Positions 41,787 to 53,560 of a DNA stretch of 64,000 nt are shown piece by piece. The stretch lies in contig JAAVTG010000051.1 of NCBI GenBank assembly GCA_011947345.1, positions 310,001 through 374,000 of the forward strand, written 5' to 3'. Position numbers and translations under genes: made by a program. The notes beneath the pieces were generated by a model that worked only from the letters and a program-made list of their open reading frames with translations, searched no databases and was not told the origin of the DNA. How positions within the stretch are numbered: position 1 is the first letter of the stretch; every line of letters begins with the position of its first letter. Source of the stretch: Phytophthora quininea (lineage: Eukaryota > Oomycota > Peronosporomycetes > Peronosporales > Peronosporaceae).

Positions 41787-42655
41787 TGTAGTGAGCTTCT
41801 GGAACCCCTGCTCCTGGGTAATCGTAGCCCAAGTGCTTTCGTGCGTCGATGCCACGAGGTTCGCTGTGTAAACTTTACTACAACCGGACACTACTGGCCG
41901 ACAGGGTGCAAGTCGCTGTCCTGCGCCGGTGCTCAACACCAATTTATATTACCTCCTCCTCTTTAGCCGACGCTCCTGTTGCAAGTGTCGTCGATCTCCG
42001 TGAACTCGGCTAGCCTCGCCCGCCGGTCCTGTACTTCGTGAACTCCAAGCACGTCTACTCGGGCCCTCCAACACGTCCAACGTGGATACAGCACTGGGGT
42101 ACTGGTTCTCAACGTGGACTCAATAGCCGTAGCTACTGGCCCTCCAACGTGAATACAGTAGCCTGAGCTACTGGTCCTCCAACGTGAACACAGTAGTGAT
42201 GGTCCACTGGTCCTCCTGCGTGAGCTCGGTGCCTGCTGTCACCGGCCCTGACACTATCCTGCTGCTACCTACTGTCCGTGTCCGTCCTTCAGTTGCTGTC
42301 CGTCGTCCAGCCACCGTTACGTCCGTCGTCCACTGCACCTGTCGTCAGCTTGGGCGCTTCTGCGCGTGTCCGCCTCCTGCACTGGTCTTGGCTTGATCTG
42401 TCCCGAGTCCTGCGTGCTCCGTCGCGAATTCGAGAGTGAGCCATCTTGGGCTCGAGCTCCTGGTGATCCCGAAATATGCCCTTTCAGCTGCTCGCTTCTC
42501 TCAGGCGGGATCCTTCCACCAGCGTCTGTTCACAGCAGAACCTGCGGCTGTCGTTCGTCGGTTCCGCCATTGTGCTCGCGCCCAGCAGCGCCACCTTCAG
42601 CTGCTCCGGCCGACTCAGCATCTGCATCAAGAAGTCCGCCACCAGTCATAGCACA
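41787..42655 (-). repeat. Gypsy-2 3' LTR (869 bp)
   Basis: Nearly identical to 50,516-51,419 apart from isolated substitutions and one fewer copy of a 35-bp tandem unit (CTCCAACGTG-AGTAGCC... type, 42,070-42,215). Confidence 0.93.
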
Positions 42656-44490
42656 CGACTTCCTCAAAACTGAGGTTTTCCACAACCTCTCCGCCGTTGA
42701 ACCAGGTGTCGTACTCGGTGACGCCGACCCATTTGGTGCTCTGCGGTCTGCCGTCGACCATCCAGTGGCCGCCATCTCGCCGTTGGAGCTCGTACTCCAG
42801 CACATACTGACCGGCTCTGTTTCTTCTCCGGCGTCTCCGCCGTTCCACCACTCTTGCACACGGGTCACATGGACGCTCCTGACTGCCAGTTGCGTCTCTA
42901 CGTCGTGCGTCAGCCGATCTTGCTGGTGCCGAAGTAGAGATCGCCTTCGTTGTGCGTACAGCCGCTCCTGCCGTCGTGTCATGTACGTCGTTGTCGTCTT
43001 GATTTTCATCGCGCAGTTGATCAATGATGTCGTCCGCAGCTTGCTGTAATAGGGGAGCAGGATAATGATAGCTCACGAGGAAGGACGCATGTGCTATTAT
43101 CATCTCAGGCTTCCCGATCTTGTCTTCGCGTTGCAATAGGAAGTTGTCGTAACCAGCCGGCTCAACTATTCTCATCGGACCCATCCACTGATGCACGAAT
43201 TTAGTGGCCTTCGGACCCCGTGGTGGATTAAGCAGCCAAACACGATCGCCCGGTTTGAACACATGCTGCTGTCTCCCACGGCGATCATAATACTTGGCTT
43301 GTCGCCGCTGTTCCTTTATTCGGGCCTTCTCCGCGCACTCTTGGCTACGCTCCATGGCGTACACCAATCGTTCCTGATAATCTCTCAGCTCACCAGCTTC
43401 CGTAACCTCCGTGCGCCGTAATAGATCGTTTGGAGTGCGTAGCATACGTCCCATCATGAGTTCATTTGGAGACAACGCCACGGTGGTATGTCTGGCGGAA
43501 ATCGTAAGCGTACACAGCAAATTTCACATACAATTCCCAATCATTCTGTCGCTCATCTTGCATGAACGTTGAGACACAGTCCTTCCAGGTTCGATTGAAT
43601 CGCTCCACAAGACCGATGAACTGGGGCCTGTAGGGAACTGGATTGACCTGTCTGGCCTGCAGCATTTCTACCAGCAATTCGATGACATGGCCAGTCATCT
43701 TGGGCGCGCCGTCCGTCAATAACTCTCGAAAGACACCGAAGCGCAACACGATTTCCTGCATTATGAATCTCGCCACCACCTCTGCGGTGTGTTCCTTCAC
43801 GCTGACAGCTACGGCGTACCGAGTTACATACTCGACAGCGGCCACCACATACCTCTCGCCTCCACTTGCAACAGGGAACGGGCCGGCGACGTCCAACGCC
43901 CACCGGTCACCAACATCACCACCTCGGATGCTACGCAGCGGCGGCACTACTTGCTTCGGCCTAGCCTTCCTGCTGCCGCATTCCTGACAGCCACGTACCC
44001 ATCTTCGTACTGCTCGTTTCAATCCCGGCCACCAGTAGACTTGTGCAACTCGGCTGTACATATGCGTCTCACGCAAATGCCCGCTCCACACGGATCCATG
44101 TAACACTTTGAATACTACTGCCCACAATGATGGTGGCAGCAGCACTCGCCGTCCCTTCGTCGTGTGGATAACCACGAGCCCGTACGAGAGCTCCACCTTT
44201 TGACCTTGATGCACGCCGTTCTGCAACAGCTTCTGCGTCCACTTACTTCGACACTGCGCCTCTATCAGCTCGTCATCCGTCACCTGCAACGTCAACTCGG
44301 ACTCATACATCTTCTCGTCGTTTCGATCATCTTCGACGTCCCTGCTGGATGCTGCAGCCGCCCAACCATCGGTCCTTCTTGTCAACTGCGCTGCTGGCTC
44401 TGCACCCGCGGCAATCTCTTTGGTCACTCGTCGTAGCTTCTTGCTGGCCGTCGACTGTTCACGTTCTCGCTGCCGTTTATTGCTTGCCAC
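42656..44490 (-). pseudogene. Gypsy-2 integrase, one frameshift
   Basis: From 44,490: a basic head, then LHGSVWSGHLRETHMYSRVA and CQECGSRKARP (HHCC zinc region), WALDVAGPFPVASGGERYVV (first Asp), LLTDGAPKMTGHVIELLVEM (second Asp) and YRPQFIGLVERFNRTWKD (Glu). Near 43,490 the frame changes to ALSPNELMMGRMLRTPNDLL, a GPY/F-like module (FKPGDRVWLLNPPRGPKATK) and a basic tail, closing close to the LTR (VVCYDWWRTS). The order matches Gypsy integrases. Confidence 0.92.
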
Positions 44491-47141
44491 CGCCGGCTCT
44501 TTGGCTTTCGCGCCGGTAGTTCTTCGTCCACCCCTTGCTCACCGTGGCCGTCACCAGGTACTCGTCGTCGGTCGGCCCTTCTTGTCGTGATGTTACTGCT
44601 GGACTGCTTGCTGGAGTTCATCGTTGCCGCCGCCGAAACTCCCTCACCGACTACTACTGTTCCGCCTTCTTTCGACATCGTGGCTGCCGTTCGTTCAACT
44701 ACGAGGCCAGCGAGCTCATCGCCTTGCTCGCGCGCCGGTACCATCCGCACTGCTTCCAATGGCTTCGCCCACTGCACACCTCGTTGAGGCTGCTGCTCCT
44801 GGATCTGCTGGTCACGCAAGCGCGTTGTCAGCACCTCATCCTGTCGAACATCTTTTCGTAGCGCTGTGGTCGACGGTTCACCTGACGTAGCCGCCACTAC
44901 GGGTTCAGTCTCAGGGACCCTCGTTTCCTCGCCGATCGTTGCCACTGCTTGCTTCTTCGCCTGCGATCGAGTCACTGGCCAAACCACGGCCGTTCGGCCG
45001 TCAACACGACTGGACAGGGGCTGCTGCTGCCGTTCTTGCGACGTTCTCAGTTTCTGATCGGCAACTGTCGACAGGACTGCGAGTGTCTCGTGGTTCATGC
45101 CGTCTCCTGGCCGAATGGTATCCATACGCGGTTGTACGCCTTCGATATCGTTCGGTTCTCGATCATTCGCCAAGTCCCGTTCCCATATTTCCCCGATCGC
45201 CATTAACGCCGCTGCTGGTGCCCTGGAGAGGGCGTCAGCCACCACATTCGTGTTGCCCGGTCTGTATTCAATCGTGAATTCGTACTCCTGGAGCGTCAGC
45301 GACCACCGTTGCAACCGTCCCGTCAAATTCGTGCTGGTCATCAACCATTTGAGTGCTGCGTGGTCCGTCACGACCGTGAACGCACGGCCGTACAAGTAAG
45401 GCCGGAAGAGCTTTATCGACCAGATCACTGCTAAGCACTCGAGCTCCGTTATCGTGTAGTTCGACTCTGCCCGACTATTCACCTTACTTGCATAGGCTAC
45501 CGGTTGCAGCCCGTGTCCCTGATCCTGCATGAGGCATGCGCCGAGGCCCACCTTACCAGCGTCGGTCACCAACCGAAATGGCCGTGCAAAGTCCGGGTAG
45601 ATCAACAGTGGCTTTGTTGTCAAGGCTAGCTTCAGCTGCACGAACGCCGTTTCCTGCTCCTTCGTCCACCGCCAAACTTCATCTTTCCGAAGTAGCTTCG
45701 TTACAGGAGCCGCCATCGAGCCAAACCCAGCGTTGAATTTCCTGTAGTAACCTGCCAAATGGATGAAACTGCGTACTTCTTTCTCGTTTTCGGGCCTCCT
45801 GAACTCCACCACTGCCTTAACTAGCCTTTCAACCGGCCGGACACCCTCGCCACTCAATTCGTGCCCAAGATACTCCATAGAAGTAGCTGCAAAGTGACAT
45901 TTCTTGAGTTTTAACGTCAGCCCCGCAGCTGATAGTCGCTCTAGCACCGAAGCAACTTGTAGCACATGCCGGTCAATGCCACCTCGCGTGAAGATGACTA
46001 TGTCATCGAGATAAACTAGACACGTCAACCAGTTCAGTCCGCGAAGCACACCATTCATCATCCTTTGAAACGTCGACGGAGCATTCATCAAGCCAAACGG
46101 CATCCGCAGGAAGCGATACAGACCCAACTTTGACGTAAACGCGGTCTTATCATTGTCCTGTTCAGCAACCTTGATCTGCCAGTAGCCTGCCCGCAAGTCT
46201 AACGTCGTGAAGAGCCGCGCTCCGCCCAAAGCATCTAGTGTCTCGTCGATCCTCGGCAGGGGATACACGTCCTTCTTCGTGATGTTGTTCAGCGTGCGAT
46301 AATCCACGCAGAATCGCACCTCTCCGTCTTTCTTCCTAACTAGTACAACTGGAAAGTCCCAAGCGCCGTTGCCCTCTTCAATAACACCAGCTTTCAACAT
46401 CTTCCGCACGTTCTCCTCGATGACCGCGTCTTCGGTTTGGGCGTGGCGCCTCCGCTTCATCATCAATGGTTTGGCGTCACCAGTGTCAATATGATGTTCC
46501 ACTGGTAGCACTGTCGCTGGCGGGCAATCCCCGGTGTTCACAGTCACTTCTCGATATACCCTCAACAACTTCAGCATCAAGCGTCGAGCGTCGGCGTCGT
46601 CAGTACCAATCTGTACTTCGTCCTCATTATCTAGTGGCTTCTCGCAGTCTCCAAGCTCCTTGAGCCACTCCTCCAGTCGCTTGAGATCTAGTTCCCCGTT
46701 CAATTCCAGCACTTCGACGTCGCTGTCCAAGGGAATCCAGGTGCCCAGCATCTTCTTTGAGGGAAGCGTCGTTTTGCCGCCAGCGACGTGAACCGCTGGC
46801 ACTATCACCCGGCCTTGGTGTGCCGTCGCCACCGTTGTTGCTAACATCACAATACCGCTACTGCTCGTGGGCACGAAGATGCCCGTCTCATCGTCAGGTG
46901 CTGCCACCGCGACTTCCATTGGCGTCACCGTCCTGTGCTTGAACTTCGACCGTTGGATCAATCTCACCGGCGCCACCTTCCGTTCGTCGTTGACGCCAGC
47001 ATCCGTGCGAAACGGCACCACAACCAATCGTTGTTGCTCGTAATAGCGCACCTCGTTGCTGTCGAAGTCGAGCACCGCCCGGTGCTCGTTCATGAAGTCC
47101 ACTCCGATGAGGAACTCACTTGTACCCCTTGCACAACACAC
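44424..47141 (-). CDS. Gypsy-2 reverse transcriptase and RNase H
   Basis: This 905-codon frame holds the protease end, then RT: FPVVLVRKKDGEVRFCVDYR, LFTTLDLRAGYWQIKVAEQD (motif A), FLRMPFGLMNAPSTFQRMMN (motif B) and LVYLDDIVIFTRGGIDRHVL (YLDD box). RNase H follows (FRLVTDAGKVGLGACLMQDQ; NYTITELECLAVIWSIKLFR; VVTDHAALKWLM; GNTNVVADALSRAP). The last 270 codons are a low-complexity, charged spacer between RNase H and integrase. The RT-RNase H part is intact. Confidence 0.95.
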   Translation of the reverse strand: MCCARGTSEFLIGVDFMNEHRAVLDFDSNEVRYYEQQRLVVVPFRTDAGVNDERKVAPVRLIQRSKFKHRTVTPMEVAVAAPDDETGIFVPTSSSGIVMLATTVATAHQGRVIVPAVHVAGGKTTLPSKKMLGTWIPLDSDVEVLELNGELDLKRLEEWLKELGDCEKPLDNEDEVQIGTDDADARRLMLKLLRVYREVTVNTGDCPPATVLPVEHHIDTGDAKPLMMKRRRHAQTEDAVIEENVRKMLKAGVIEEGNGAWDFPVVLVRKKDGEVRFCVDYRTLNNITKKDVYPLPRIDETLDALGGARLFTTLDLRAGYWQIKVAEQDNDKTAFTSKLGLYRFLRMPFGLMNAPSTFQRMMNGVLRGLNWLTCLVYLDDIVIFTRGGIDRHVLQVASVLERLSAAGLTLKLKKCHFAATSMEYLGHELSGEGVRPVERLVKAVVEFRRPENEKEVRSFIHLAGYYRKFNAGFGSMAAPVTKLLRKDEVWRWTKEQETAFVQLKLALTTKPLLIYPDFARPFRLVTDAGKVGLGACLMQDQGHGLQPVAYASKVNSRAESNYTITELECLAVIWSIKLFRPYLYGRAFTVVTDHAALKWLMTSTNLTGRLQRWSLTLQEYEFTIEYRPGNTNVVADALSRAPAAALMAIGEIWERDLANDREPNDIEGVQPRMDTIRPGDGMNHETLAVLSTVADQKLRTSQERQQQPLSSRVDGRTAVVWPVTRSQAKKQAVATIGEETRVPETEPVVAATSGEPSTTALRKDVRQDEVLTTRLRDQQIQEQQPQRGVQWAKPLEAVRMVPAREQGDELAGLVVERTAATMSKEGGTVVVGEGVSAAATMNSSKQSSSNITTRRADRRRVPGDGHGEQGVDEELPARKPKSRRWQAINGSENVNSRRPARSYDE

Positions 47142-48178
47142 GCCTTCACGGAGATCTTTTGCCCGTACACGTTCACCATGTCAAACCGCCACACGCCGAG
47201 AACGTCTAACAGCAGACCGCCAATGCCTTCGATGTAGTCTACGGGAGCCTTTTCATGCGAGCGCTCGCCTCGTAACATCCACTCAGTTCCCGCCACCGAA
47301 TACCGAGCACAACTGTCCAATTTGACGGCGTGACAGCCATCCTCCATCAACATCGTAGCCGTCGGTAACCCGTCATCGGCTGCCACCGTCATCACTCGCT
47401 CAGCGCCGTGGACACTGCCATCATCCACGGCGGCTGTCGACTGCTGAATTAGGCTCGCCCGCGCACCAGGGCGCCGGTAGCCTTGTGCCGTAGATGATCC
47501 ACTTCGTTGTCGTTTCATCAGTTCAGCTTGTGCCCGCTCCGCCTGCTGTCGTCGTCGAGCTTGCTGCTCCGCCTCTAACTCTGCAACGACACTGTCTACA
47601 TCATCACTCGTCGAACGTGTCACTTGTTGACGCTTCGCTGCTGCATCCTTCCGTCGACACTTGAACTGCTGTTGCTGCTGCTTGGTCGCCAACCTCACCG
47701 CAGATATGCTACCGAGTGTCGCCAACATCTCGTCGCTCAGTTCTTCACCGAGCACCGCCATTTCACTTCCCACTGCTGCGGGACTAAGTCGTGGGGCGCC
47801 TTCCTCACACCGTGCTGCTTTATCGTTGCGGTCGTCTTCCTCACACTGAAGTCCAGCGGTCACGCCTCCGCCTTCCTCATCCCAGCGTCGTGCCATCTTC
47901 AAGGGGTCATACCCATACCGCTTCGTCGTGATGTCGGGTCGTACAGTGGCGACGTACCGTCGCGCACGTTCCTCGTCCTTGTCATTCAGTTCTCTGTCGA
48001 CTGCTGCTCCGATGACTGCTCGAATGATGGCCACTCGTGGCTCCGTTTCCTTTGTCTCTTCGTCGATGGTGCCGCTGAGGTCAACTGCTTTACGTACTGG
48101 CTCAGCGTCGTCGGTCACAGTCGCCTCGACGTCCCGACCCGTGCGACTCTCCTCCACCGCCATTAAGGTTGCTGTCAC
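47090..48178 (-). CDS. Gypsy-2 linker and aspartic protease region
   Basis: The frame starts MTATLMAVEESRTGRDVEAT. A charged linker with a glutamine run precedes VKLDSCARYSVAGTEWMLRG. DSC-A resembles the DSGA catalytic loop of retroviral-type proteases with Cys in place of Gly, and the following GIGGLLLDVLGVWRF fits the flap and hydrophobic core. The chain continues in the next frame (CARGTSEFLIGVDFMNEHRA), which has the conserved LGVDF-type motif, so a frame change sits near 47,110. Confidence 0.75.
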   Translation of the reverse strand: MTATLMAVEESRTGRDVEATVTDDAEPVRKAVDLSGTIDEETKETEPRVAIIRAVIGAAVDRELNDKDEERARRYVATVRPDITTKRYGYDPLKMARRWDEEGGGVTAGLQCEEDDRNDKAARCEEGAPRLSPAAVGSEMAVLGEELSDEMLATLGSISAVRLATKQQQQQFKCRRKDAAAKRQQVTRSTSDDVDSVVAELEAEQQARRRQQAERAQAELMKRQRSGSSTAQGYRRPGARASLIQQSTAAVDDGSVHGAERVMTVAADDGLPTATMLMEDGCHAVKLDSCARYSVAGTEWMLRGERSHEKAPVDYIEGIGGLLLDVLGVWRFDMVNVYGQKISVKACVVQGVQVSSSSEWTS

Positions 48179-48389
48179 CGTGCTGCTCGTCGTTCCTGCC
48201 GCCGGTGGTTCCCCATTTGCGGTTGCGACGAGACTACTACCACCTCCGAGCTAAGCTGCTGTATCGCATCGGTCCCGATCTCCGTTCTTGGCGTCACCGG
48301 TCGGGGATTATTCGTGTTCGCCGGACGCAGGTTCCCCTCTACTGCGCCCGTCCTCCGTTTCCCGGCGACCCACGTCTTTCAGCTCGTCG

Positions 48390-50456
48390 CGCGAGGTAGG
48401 CGTCATTTCTTGCCTTAGCCTCAGCGTCTGGGCACCTGTCTGCGAAGTGGCCGGATTCACCGCACGCATAGCAACACTGCTCACCATATCATGACGTCGC
48501 TGCCGCAGCTGCCGGCGTTGGTGCTGAGGTTGTCGCTGGCGTCGCGGGTGCTGTCGGTGCTGGCTCCTGCTTCACTGCCGGCGGCCTCGCCTCTAGTACT
48601 CGTCGTACCGCTGCCTTCGGCTTCTGACGGGGCTTCTTCTGCTTTTTCGCCGGTGGTGGATCGTCACACTCTGAGTCCTCGTCCTCGTCTTCGGTAGAGT
48701 CGTCATAGCGTCTGACTCGTTTCGCCTTCCCATTCTTCTTCCGCAGGTCTTCATCCTGCGTGTCATCACTGCCATCATCTGCGACGGTACCTCGCACTCG
48801 CAAGGCCTTTGCCTTCTGCTTTCCTTTCCGCGCTGCTGGCTTCTCGGACTGTTCAGTTACCTTTCTGGCCGCGCGTTTCCCAGGAGATATCCAAGCTTGT
48901 CCGTTCCAGACTCGTCCCCGTGGAGCTTCCCACATTCCCGTAGCTTTGATGTACACGCCGCGTGGGTTGGTGAACAGCGCTACACCATCGTCAACTCCGT
49001 CTCCACTCTCCCGATAACCAACCGCTCGGCTAGACGAGTAGCCAGTATGGCCTATTCCAGGCACCACTACTGCGTTCTCGCCATCATCCACCATGTGCAT
49101 CACCCGGGGACCCTCATCCAGCGGTCTCGGATGCCCGATGTCGGCAAGTCCTAGCGCCACGTTCTCGTCACGGTCGTCTATCTCAAGAGCCTTGTCGACA
49201 GCCTCTTCCAATGTATTTGGCTTCGGTGCCATCTTCACCAACGCCCGTACCGTTAAGTGCAAACAGTTATAGAACTGTGCTAGCAACACTCGCTCGCTGA
49301 CACGATTTCTTCCGGCTGCCTTGCGAAGACCTGCGGCAAAGTCAGCGTATGACTCCCTCTGCCTCGAATTCGCGCGTTCACTCGCCGTTCTGCTGCAGCC
49401 CGATCGAGGCGCTCACCGTACCGACGCAACAACGCCTTTTTCAAGTAGCTCCATTTCCTGTCACGATCGTGAAGGCGCTCATCCATAAGCACGTACCAAC
49501 TCATTGCTGTACCCGCCAACTTGGCGGCGAGCGGGTAGTACAACTGACTGTCAGTCCATTCGCCGACTCGATCCCGCCTTGCCCCCTTCAGGATGTTGTC
49601 TACACGCTTGATCCAGGTAGATACTGACGCTGAAGGCGATGGCGTATACGTAGGTATCTCCAGGTCTTTCAACGCGGCGACTGTTCTTCTTCTTCTTGCG
49701 ATGACGGCGCCTGTGCCGACGATGTCCGTGCCTCGCTGCGGAGCTGTCGGAGTCGCTGCTGCTCGATCGTGACGAGTCTCCAGAGCCAGCTGGGCTGTAC
49801 AAACTATCGGAGCTGCTTGGGTCGTCGTCTTCTCTACTGCTGTGGCTGTCGGTGTCGCTGCTACTACTGCCGGGGTCACCACCACCACCGTGACGCCGAC
49901 GTCGTCGTACTCTTCGTCGTTGTTGGGATGATCTGTTTGCTCGCGAGGCCTCGGCACGTCTGGCTGGTGCTGGTACAGCTTCCGTAACTCTCGGCTGTCG
50001 TTCTATTTCCGCCACCGTTTCCGCCATTGTGCCAGCCATCTGCGTCACCACTGGTTCCTCTGGTGCTGCTGCTGCTGATGCTGCAGCTGGATCCACTGCT
50101 GGCTGCGCTGCCGCGATGGGAACTGCGTTCGTCTCCAACGCGCCCAACCTCGTTACTATTTGGTTCATCGTCGTCATCATATGCGCCATCATTGCTCGTA
50201 CCACTGCGGCGTCTAGTGGTGCTCCTGCTGGTGCTACGTTTCCACCATTCGTCGTGTCGTCGCCTCCACTTCCGGCTGCATCTGGTGTTGCAGCTGCTCC
50301 CGTGTCAGGCAGAGCCGCTGGTGCTGTAGCTGCTCCAGTGCCAGCCGGTGCTGTTGACCGCTGATCCTGTTGCTGCTGGCGTGCCGTCATGTCTTGTGAT
50401 CTCAATACCATACTTCCTGTGACACTATCCTCAACTCGTTGCGGTTTCTTTGCCAT
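48390..50456 (-). pseudogene. Gypsy-2 Gag, frameshifted
   Basis: Likely start MAKKPQRVEDSVTGSMVLRS at 50,456. An Ala/Pro-rich head is followed by an Arg-rich and Ser/Asp-rich stretch (RRRVRRRRRHGGGG; DTDSHSSREDDD). Near 49,685 the frame changes and the gag core follows (IPTYTPSPSASVSTWIKRVD; LYYPLAAKLAGTAMSWYVLM; LKKALLRRYGERLDRAAAER). Near 49,355 it changes again to LLAQFYNCLHLTVRALVKMA and a basic/acidic tail (DDPPPAKKQKKPRQKPKAAV). The zinc knuckle CYACGESGHFADRC (CX2CX4HX4C) lies at about 48,470-48,430. Gag forms the particle and binds element RNA. Confidence 0.88.
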
Positions 50457-50515
50457 TGTGCTTGGAGATAACTGAGCCACGATGTTTCTCGAGAAGCGCC
50501 CCTGTATGACCACCA

Positions 50516-51419
50516 TGTAATGAGCTTATGGAACCCCTGCTCCTGGGTAATCGTAGCCCAAGTGCTTTCGTGCGTCGATGCCACGAGGTTCGCTGTGTAA
50601 ACTTTACTACAACCGGACACTACTGGCCGACAGGGTGCAAGTCGCTGTCCTGCGCCGGTGCTCAACACCAATTTATATTACCTCCTCCTCTTTAGCCGAC
50701 GCTCCTGTTGCAAGTGTCGTCGATCTCCGTGAACTCGGCTAGCCTCGCCCGCCGGTCCTGTACTTCGTGAACTCCAAGCACGTCTACTCGGGCCCTCCAA
50801 CACGTCCAACGTGGATACAGCACTGGGGTACTGGTCCTCAATGTGGACTCAATAGCCGTAGCTATTGGCCCTCCAACGTGAACTCAGTAGCCTGAGCTAC
50901 TGGTCCTCCAACGTGAATACAGTAGCCTGAGCTACTGGTCCTTCAACGTGAACACAGTAGTGATGGTCCACTGGTCCTCCTGCGTGAGCTCGGTGCCTGC
51001 TGTCACCGGCCCTGACACTATCCTGCTGCTACCTACTGTCCGTGTCCGTCCCTCAGTTGCTGTCCGTCGTCCAGCCACCGTTACGTCCGTCGTCCACTGC
51101 ACCTGTCGTCAGCTTGGGCGCTTCTGCGCGTGTCCGCCTCCTGCACTGGTCTTGGCTTGATCTGTCCCGAGTCCTGCGTGCTCCGTCGCGAATTCGAGAG
51201 TGAGCCATCTTGGGCTCGAGCTCCTGGTGATCCCGAAATATGCCCTTTCAGCTGCTCGCTTCTCTCAGGCGGGATCCTTCCACCAGCGTCTGTTCACAGC
51301 AGAACCTGCGGCTGTCGTTCGTCGGTTCCGCCATTGTGCTCGCGCCCAGCAGCGCCACCTTCAGCTGCTCCGGCCGACTCAGCATCTGCATCAAGAAGTC
51401 CGCCACCAGTCATATCACA
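50516..51419 (-). repeat. Gypsy-2 5' LTR (904 bp)
   Basis: Carries one extra 35-bp unit of the internal minisatellite (about 50,810-50,975), which accounts for the 35-bp length difference from the other LTR. Confidence 0.93.
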
Positions 51420-52500
51420 CTATCATCGATATGGCAGCGCCATTTGGATGGGCAGGCTCACCACCGTGCTACGCTGTATTTGGGCGAGCGATATCTTGGC
51501 TGATGGGCACAAACTCCCCGCTTCGGTCTCAGATTCGGAGGATGACGACCCATTTTTCCCTTACGAATGGGTCGACGACCATGTACTAGTCGAACCCGAT
51601 ATCGAGGATAGACTACACCTGGCCGAAGCAACGTTGCGCCATGCTATGCTAGCCGTCTTGGGCCCAAGGTCAATAAATGAAGCCAAGTTCTCCGAATGGT
51701 GTACCGAAATTGTAGCTCTGGGTCTGCTCTGGAACACAGTTCGTCGAACAGTGTCAATACCAAATGATAAAATAGCCAAGGCTCGACTTCGCGTTGAAGG
51801 GCTACTTAAGCTTGGCACCGCGTCAAAGACAGAACTTAACAAAGCTCTTGGGTCGCTTAGGCATGTTGCAATCTGCTTAAGGACGGCGAAACCATTCTAC
51901 CAGCGCCTACAAGGGTTGTGCACAAATGCGCCGCGGTTCGGTAGAATTCGATTGTCACAACGCGCGACAGCAGATTTACTCTGGTTCCAACAAATTCTGC
52001 ACCACGGCTGTCTTGCGGAACTTCCGCTAGCAATGTTCGGACCTTGCCAAATCCTGACGTCGTACTACTGATGGATGCATCGGATATTGGCATGGCAGTC
52101 CTCGATCCGGCTTCAAACGAATTTATACAGTTGGAATTTGACCACGATGAAGAGAAACTGGTAAAGGAAGCGGTAACCACGGCAGCAAAATTCTCAATCA
52201 ACGTAAGAGAGCATTTATGCATCGCGCTGGCACTGTGGACTTGGGGGTCCAAGTGGAATCAACTGGCTGAAGGAAAGACAATCCACATCAAATGCTGGAG
52301 TGACAACACGTCAGCCGTGTCTTGGTGCAACAAACTGCACTCTAAGAATTCGTTCAGTCAAGAAATCAATCGGTGCATCGGCCTGGCTGAAGCCTATTTT
52401 AACCTAAGGGTATCGGTGGATCATATACCTGGAGCTAGAAACTCCATGGCCGATGCAGCATCTCGAGCTTGGACCGAACCTCATAAATCCTCATGGTCTA
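51420..52500 (+). pseudogene. DIRS reverse transcriptase C-terminal half and RNase H
   Basis: Resumes with IDMAAPFGWAGSPPCYAVFG (motif B), PYEWVDDHVLVEPDIEDRLH (motif C as VDDH, the DIRS form of the catalytic box) and LGLLWNTVRRTVSIPNDKIA. In the next frame from 52,044 the RNase H reads VLLMDASDIGMAVLDPASNE, NVREHLCIALALWTWG, KCWSDNTSAVSWCNKLHSKN and VDHIPGARNSMADAASRAW. One frame change near 52,060 separates them. Confidence 0.92.
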
Positions 52501-52504
52501 ACTT

Positions 52505-53560
52505 CTCCTCTTGCTGGAAGCAGGTACCGATTCCACCGAACTGCAGAAAACTCTACACCAACTTCTCGAGCAGCTTCAAACCCAATCACTGGCCGCGTCG
52601 TCCGCAACAAAGTACAACAGTACATGGGTCCAGTGGTCTAAGTGGTGCCAGCAGCTTAATTTCTCCGAATGGTTACCTGAAAACCCGAGAAAACATTCAT
52701 ACCAGCTCGCACTATTCGCCGTTTACTCATGGAGATACGGGTGGAACAACTCGGGAACTGGGAATTCTGCCAATACCATCCTCTCCAAAATCTCTCATAT
52801 CTCGTGGCATCATCGCAGAATGCTCGGATACGGAGTCGGGTTACTCCCTGGGCACCAGCTCGCGGTCACCGGTATGCGGCGGACGGAGCCGCCCAGCAAC
52901 CCCAAACAACCGGTCACAGTTAATATCCTTAAGCGACTGCACCAATCTCTCGACTTCGCAAAAACCCAGCACCGAGTCATTTGGGGGCTTCGGTGCTGGG
53001 TTTCTTCTTTCTTTAAGAAGATCGGAGTATCTGGCGGTCGGCTCAACCACTAAACATTACGCACTGCAGCGAGAAGATGTGAAATATGTTGGGTCCGACG
53101 AGCGCGAAATCAATGAGCTTGAAAAGGTTATGGCTGTCATTATTCGATTTAGAGGTAGCAAGAATGACCAATTCGGCCAAGGTGCGCTGCGCAGACTAGA
53201 ACGATCGGGTCAGAACTAGTGTTGTCCAGTGCTAGCAGCTTGGTTCCTGGTGCAGCATCACAAGTCTCTAGGAGTTGCAGCCAGCACACTGTTGTGCAAA
53301 ATCGACGCGTCTACCAACTTGCAAGTGCGTGATTTGGTTCAGGCCATCAAACCTGCGGCTGAACAAGCAGGGCAGTCTCCAGTGAGATATGGTTCACATT
53401 CACTTCGTAGCGGTGGTGCTACAGCACTCTTCAATGCTGGATTCGACGGCCTAGCGGTGAAATTATTCGGGAAGTGGAAGTCTGATGCGGTAGAACGATA
53501 CACTCGCATTGGGAGTCGGTTATCGTCCAGAATGGCCCAGCAAATGATTGTCAAGCCGGC
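52505..53560 (+). pseudogene. DIRS tyrosine recombinase, frameshifted
   Basis: The N-terminal SAM-like part reads SSATKYNSTWVQWSKWCQQL and HSYQLALFAVYSWRYGWNNS. The catalytic part continues in other frames: LLSLRRSEYLAVG (first catalytic Arg, near 53,010), then from 53,229 SPVRYGSHSLRSGGATALFN (the HxxR pair), FDGLAVKLFGKWKSDAVERY (Trp and the nucleophilic Tyr) and TRIGSRL. This enzyme replaces the DDE integrase in DIRS elements and inserts a circular cDNA. At least two frame changes (near 52,990 and 53,220) disable it. Confidence 0.92.

Larger units (their letters stand above)
41787..51419 (-). mobile_element. Ty3/Gypsy LTR retrotransposon 2, nested in the DIRS element
   Basis: A 9,633-bp element, minus strand, flanked by CTAT (41,783-41,786 and 51,420-51,423). 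When it is removed the DIRS RT reads through. LTRs start TGTA and end CACA. Next to the 5' LTR the minus strand reads TGGTGGTCATACAGGGGCGC, a TGG-starting primer-binding-site candidate. Order: gag, zinc knuckle, protease, RT, RNase H, integrase. It is unrelated in sequence to Gypsy-1 and carries no obvious chromodomain. Frameshifts in gag (near 49,685 and 49,355) and integrase (near 43,490) disable it. Confidence 0.94.

Noticed and set aside
42184..43049. Open plus-strand frames in the Gypsy-2 LTR and antisense of integrase
   Set aside because: They repeat in the second LTR and run antisense to clear integrase text. No domain. LTR and antisense shadows.
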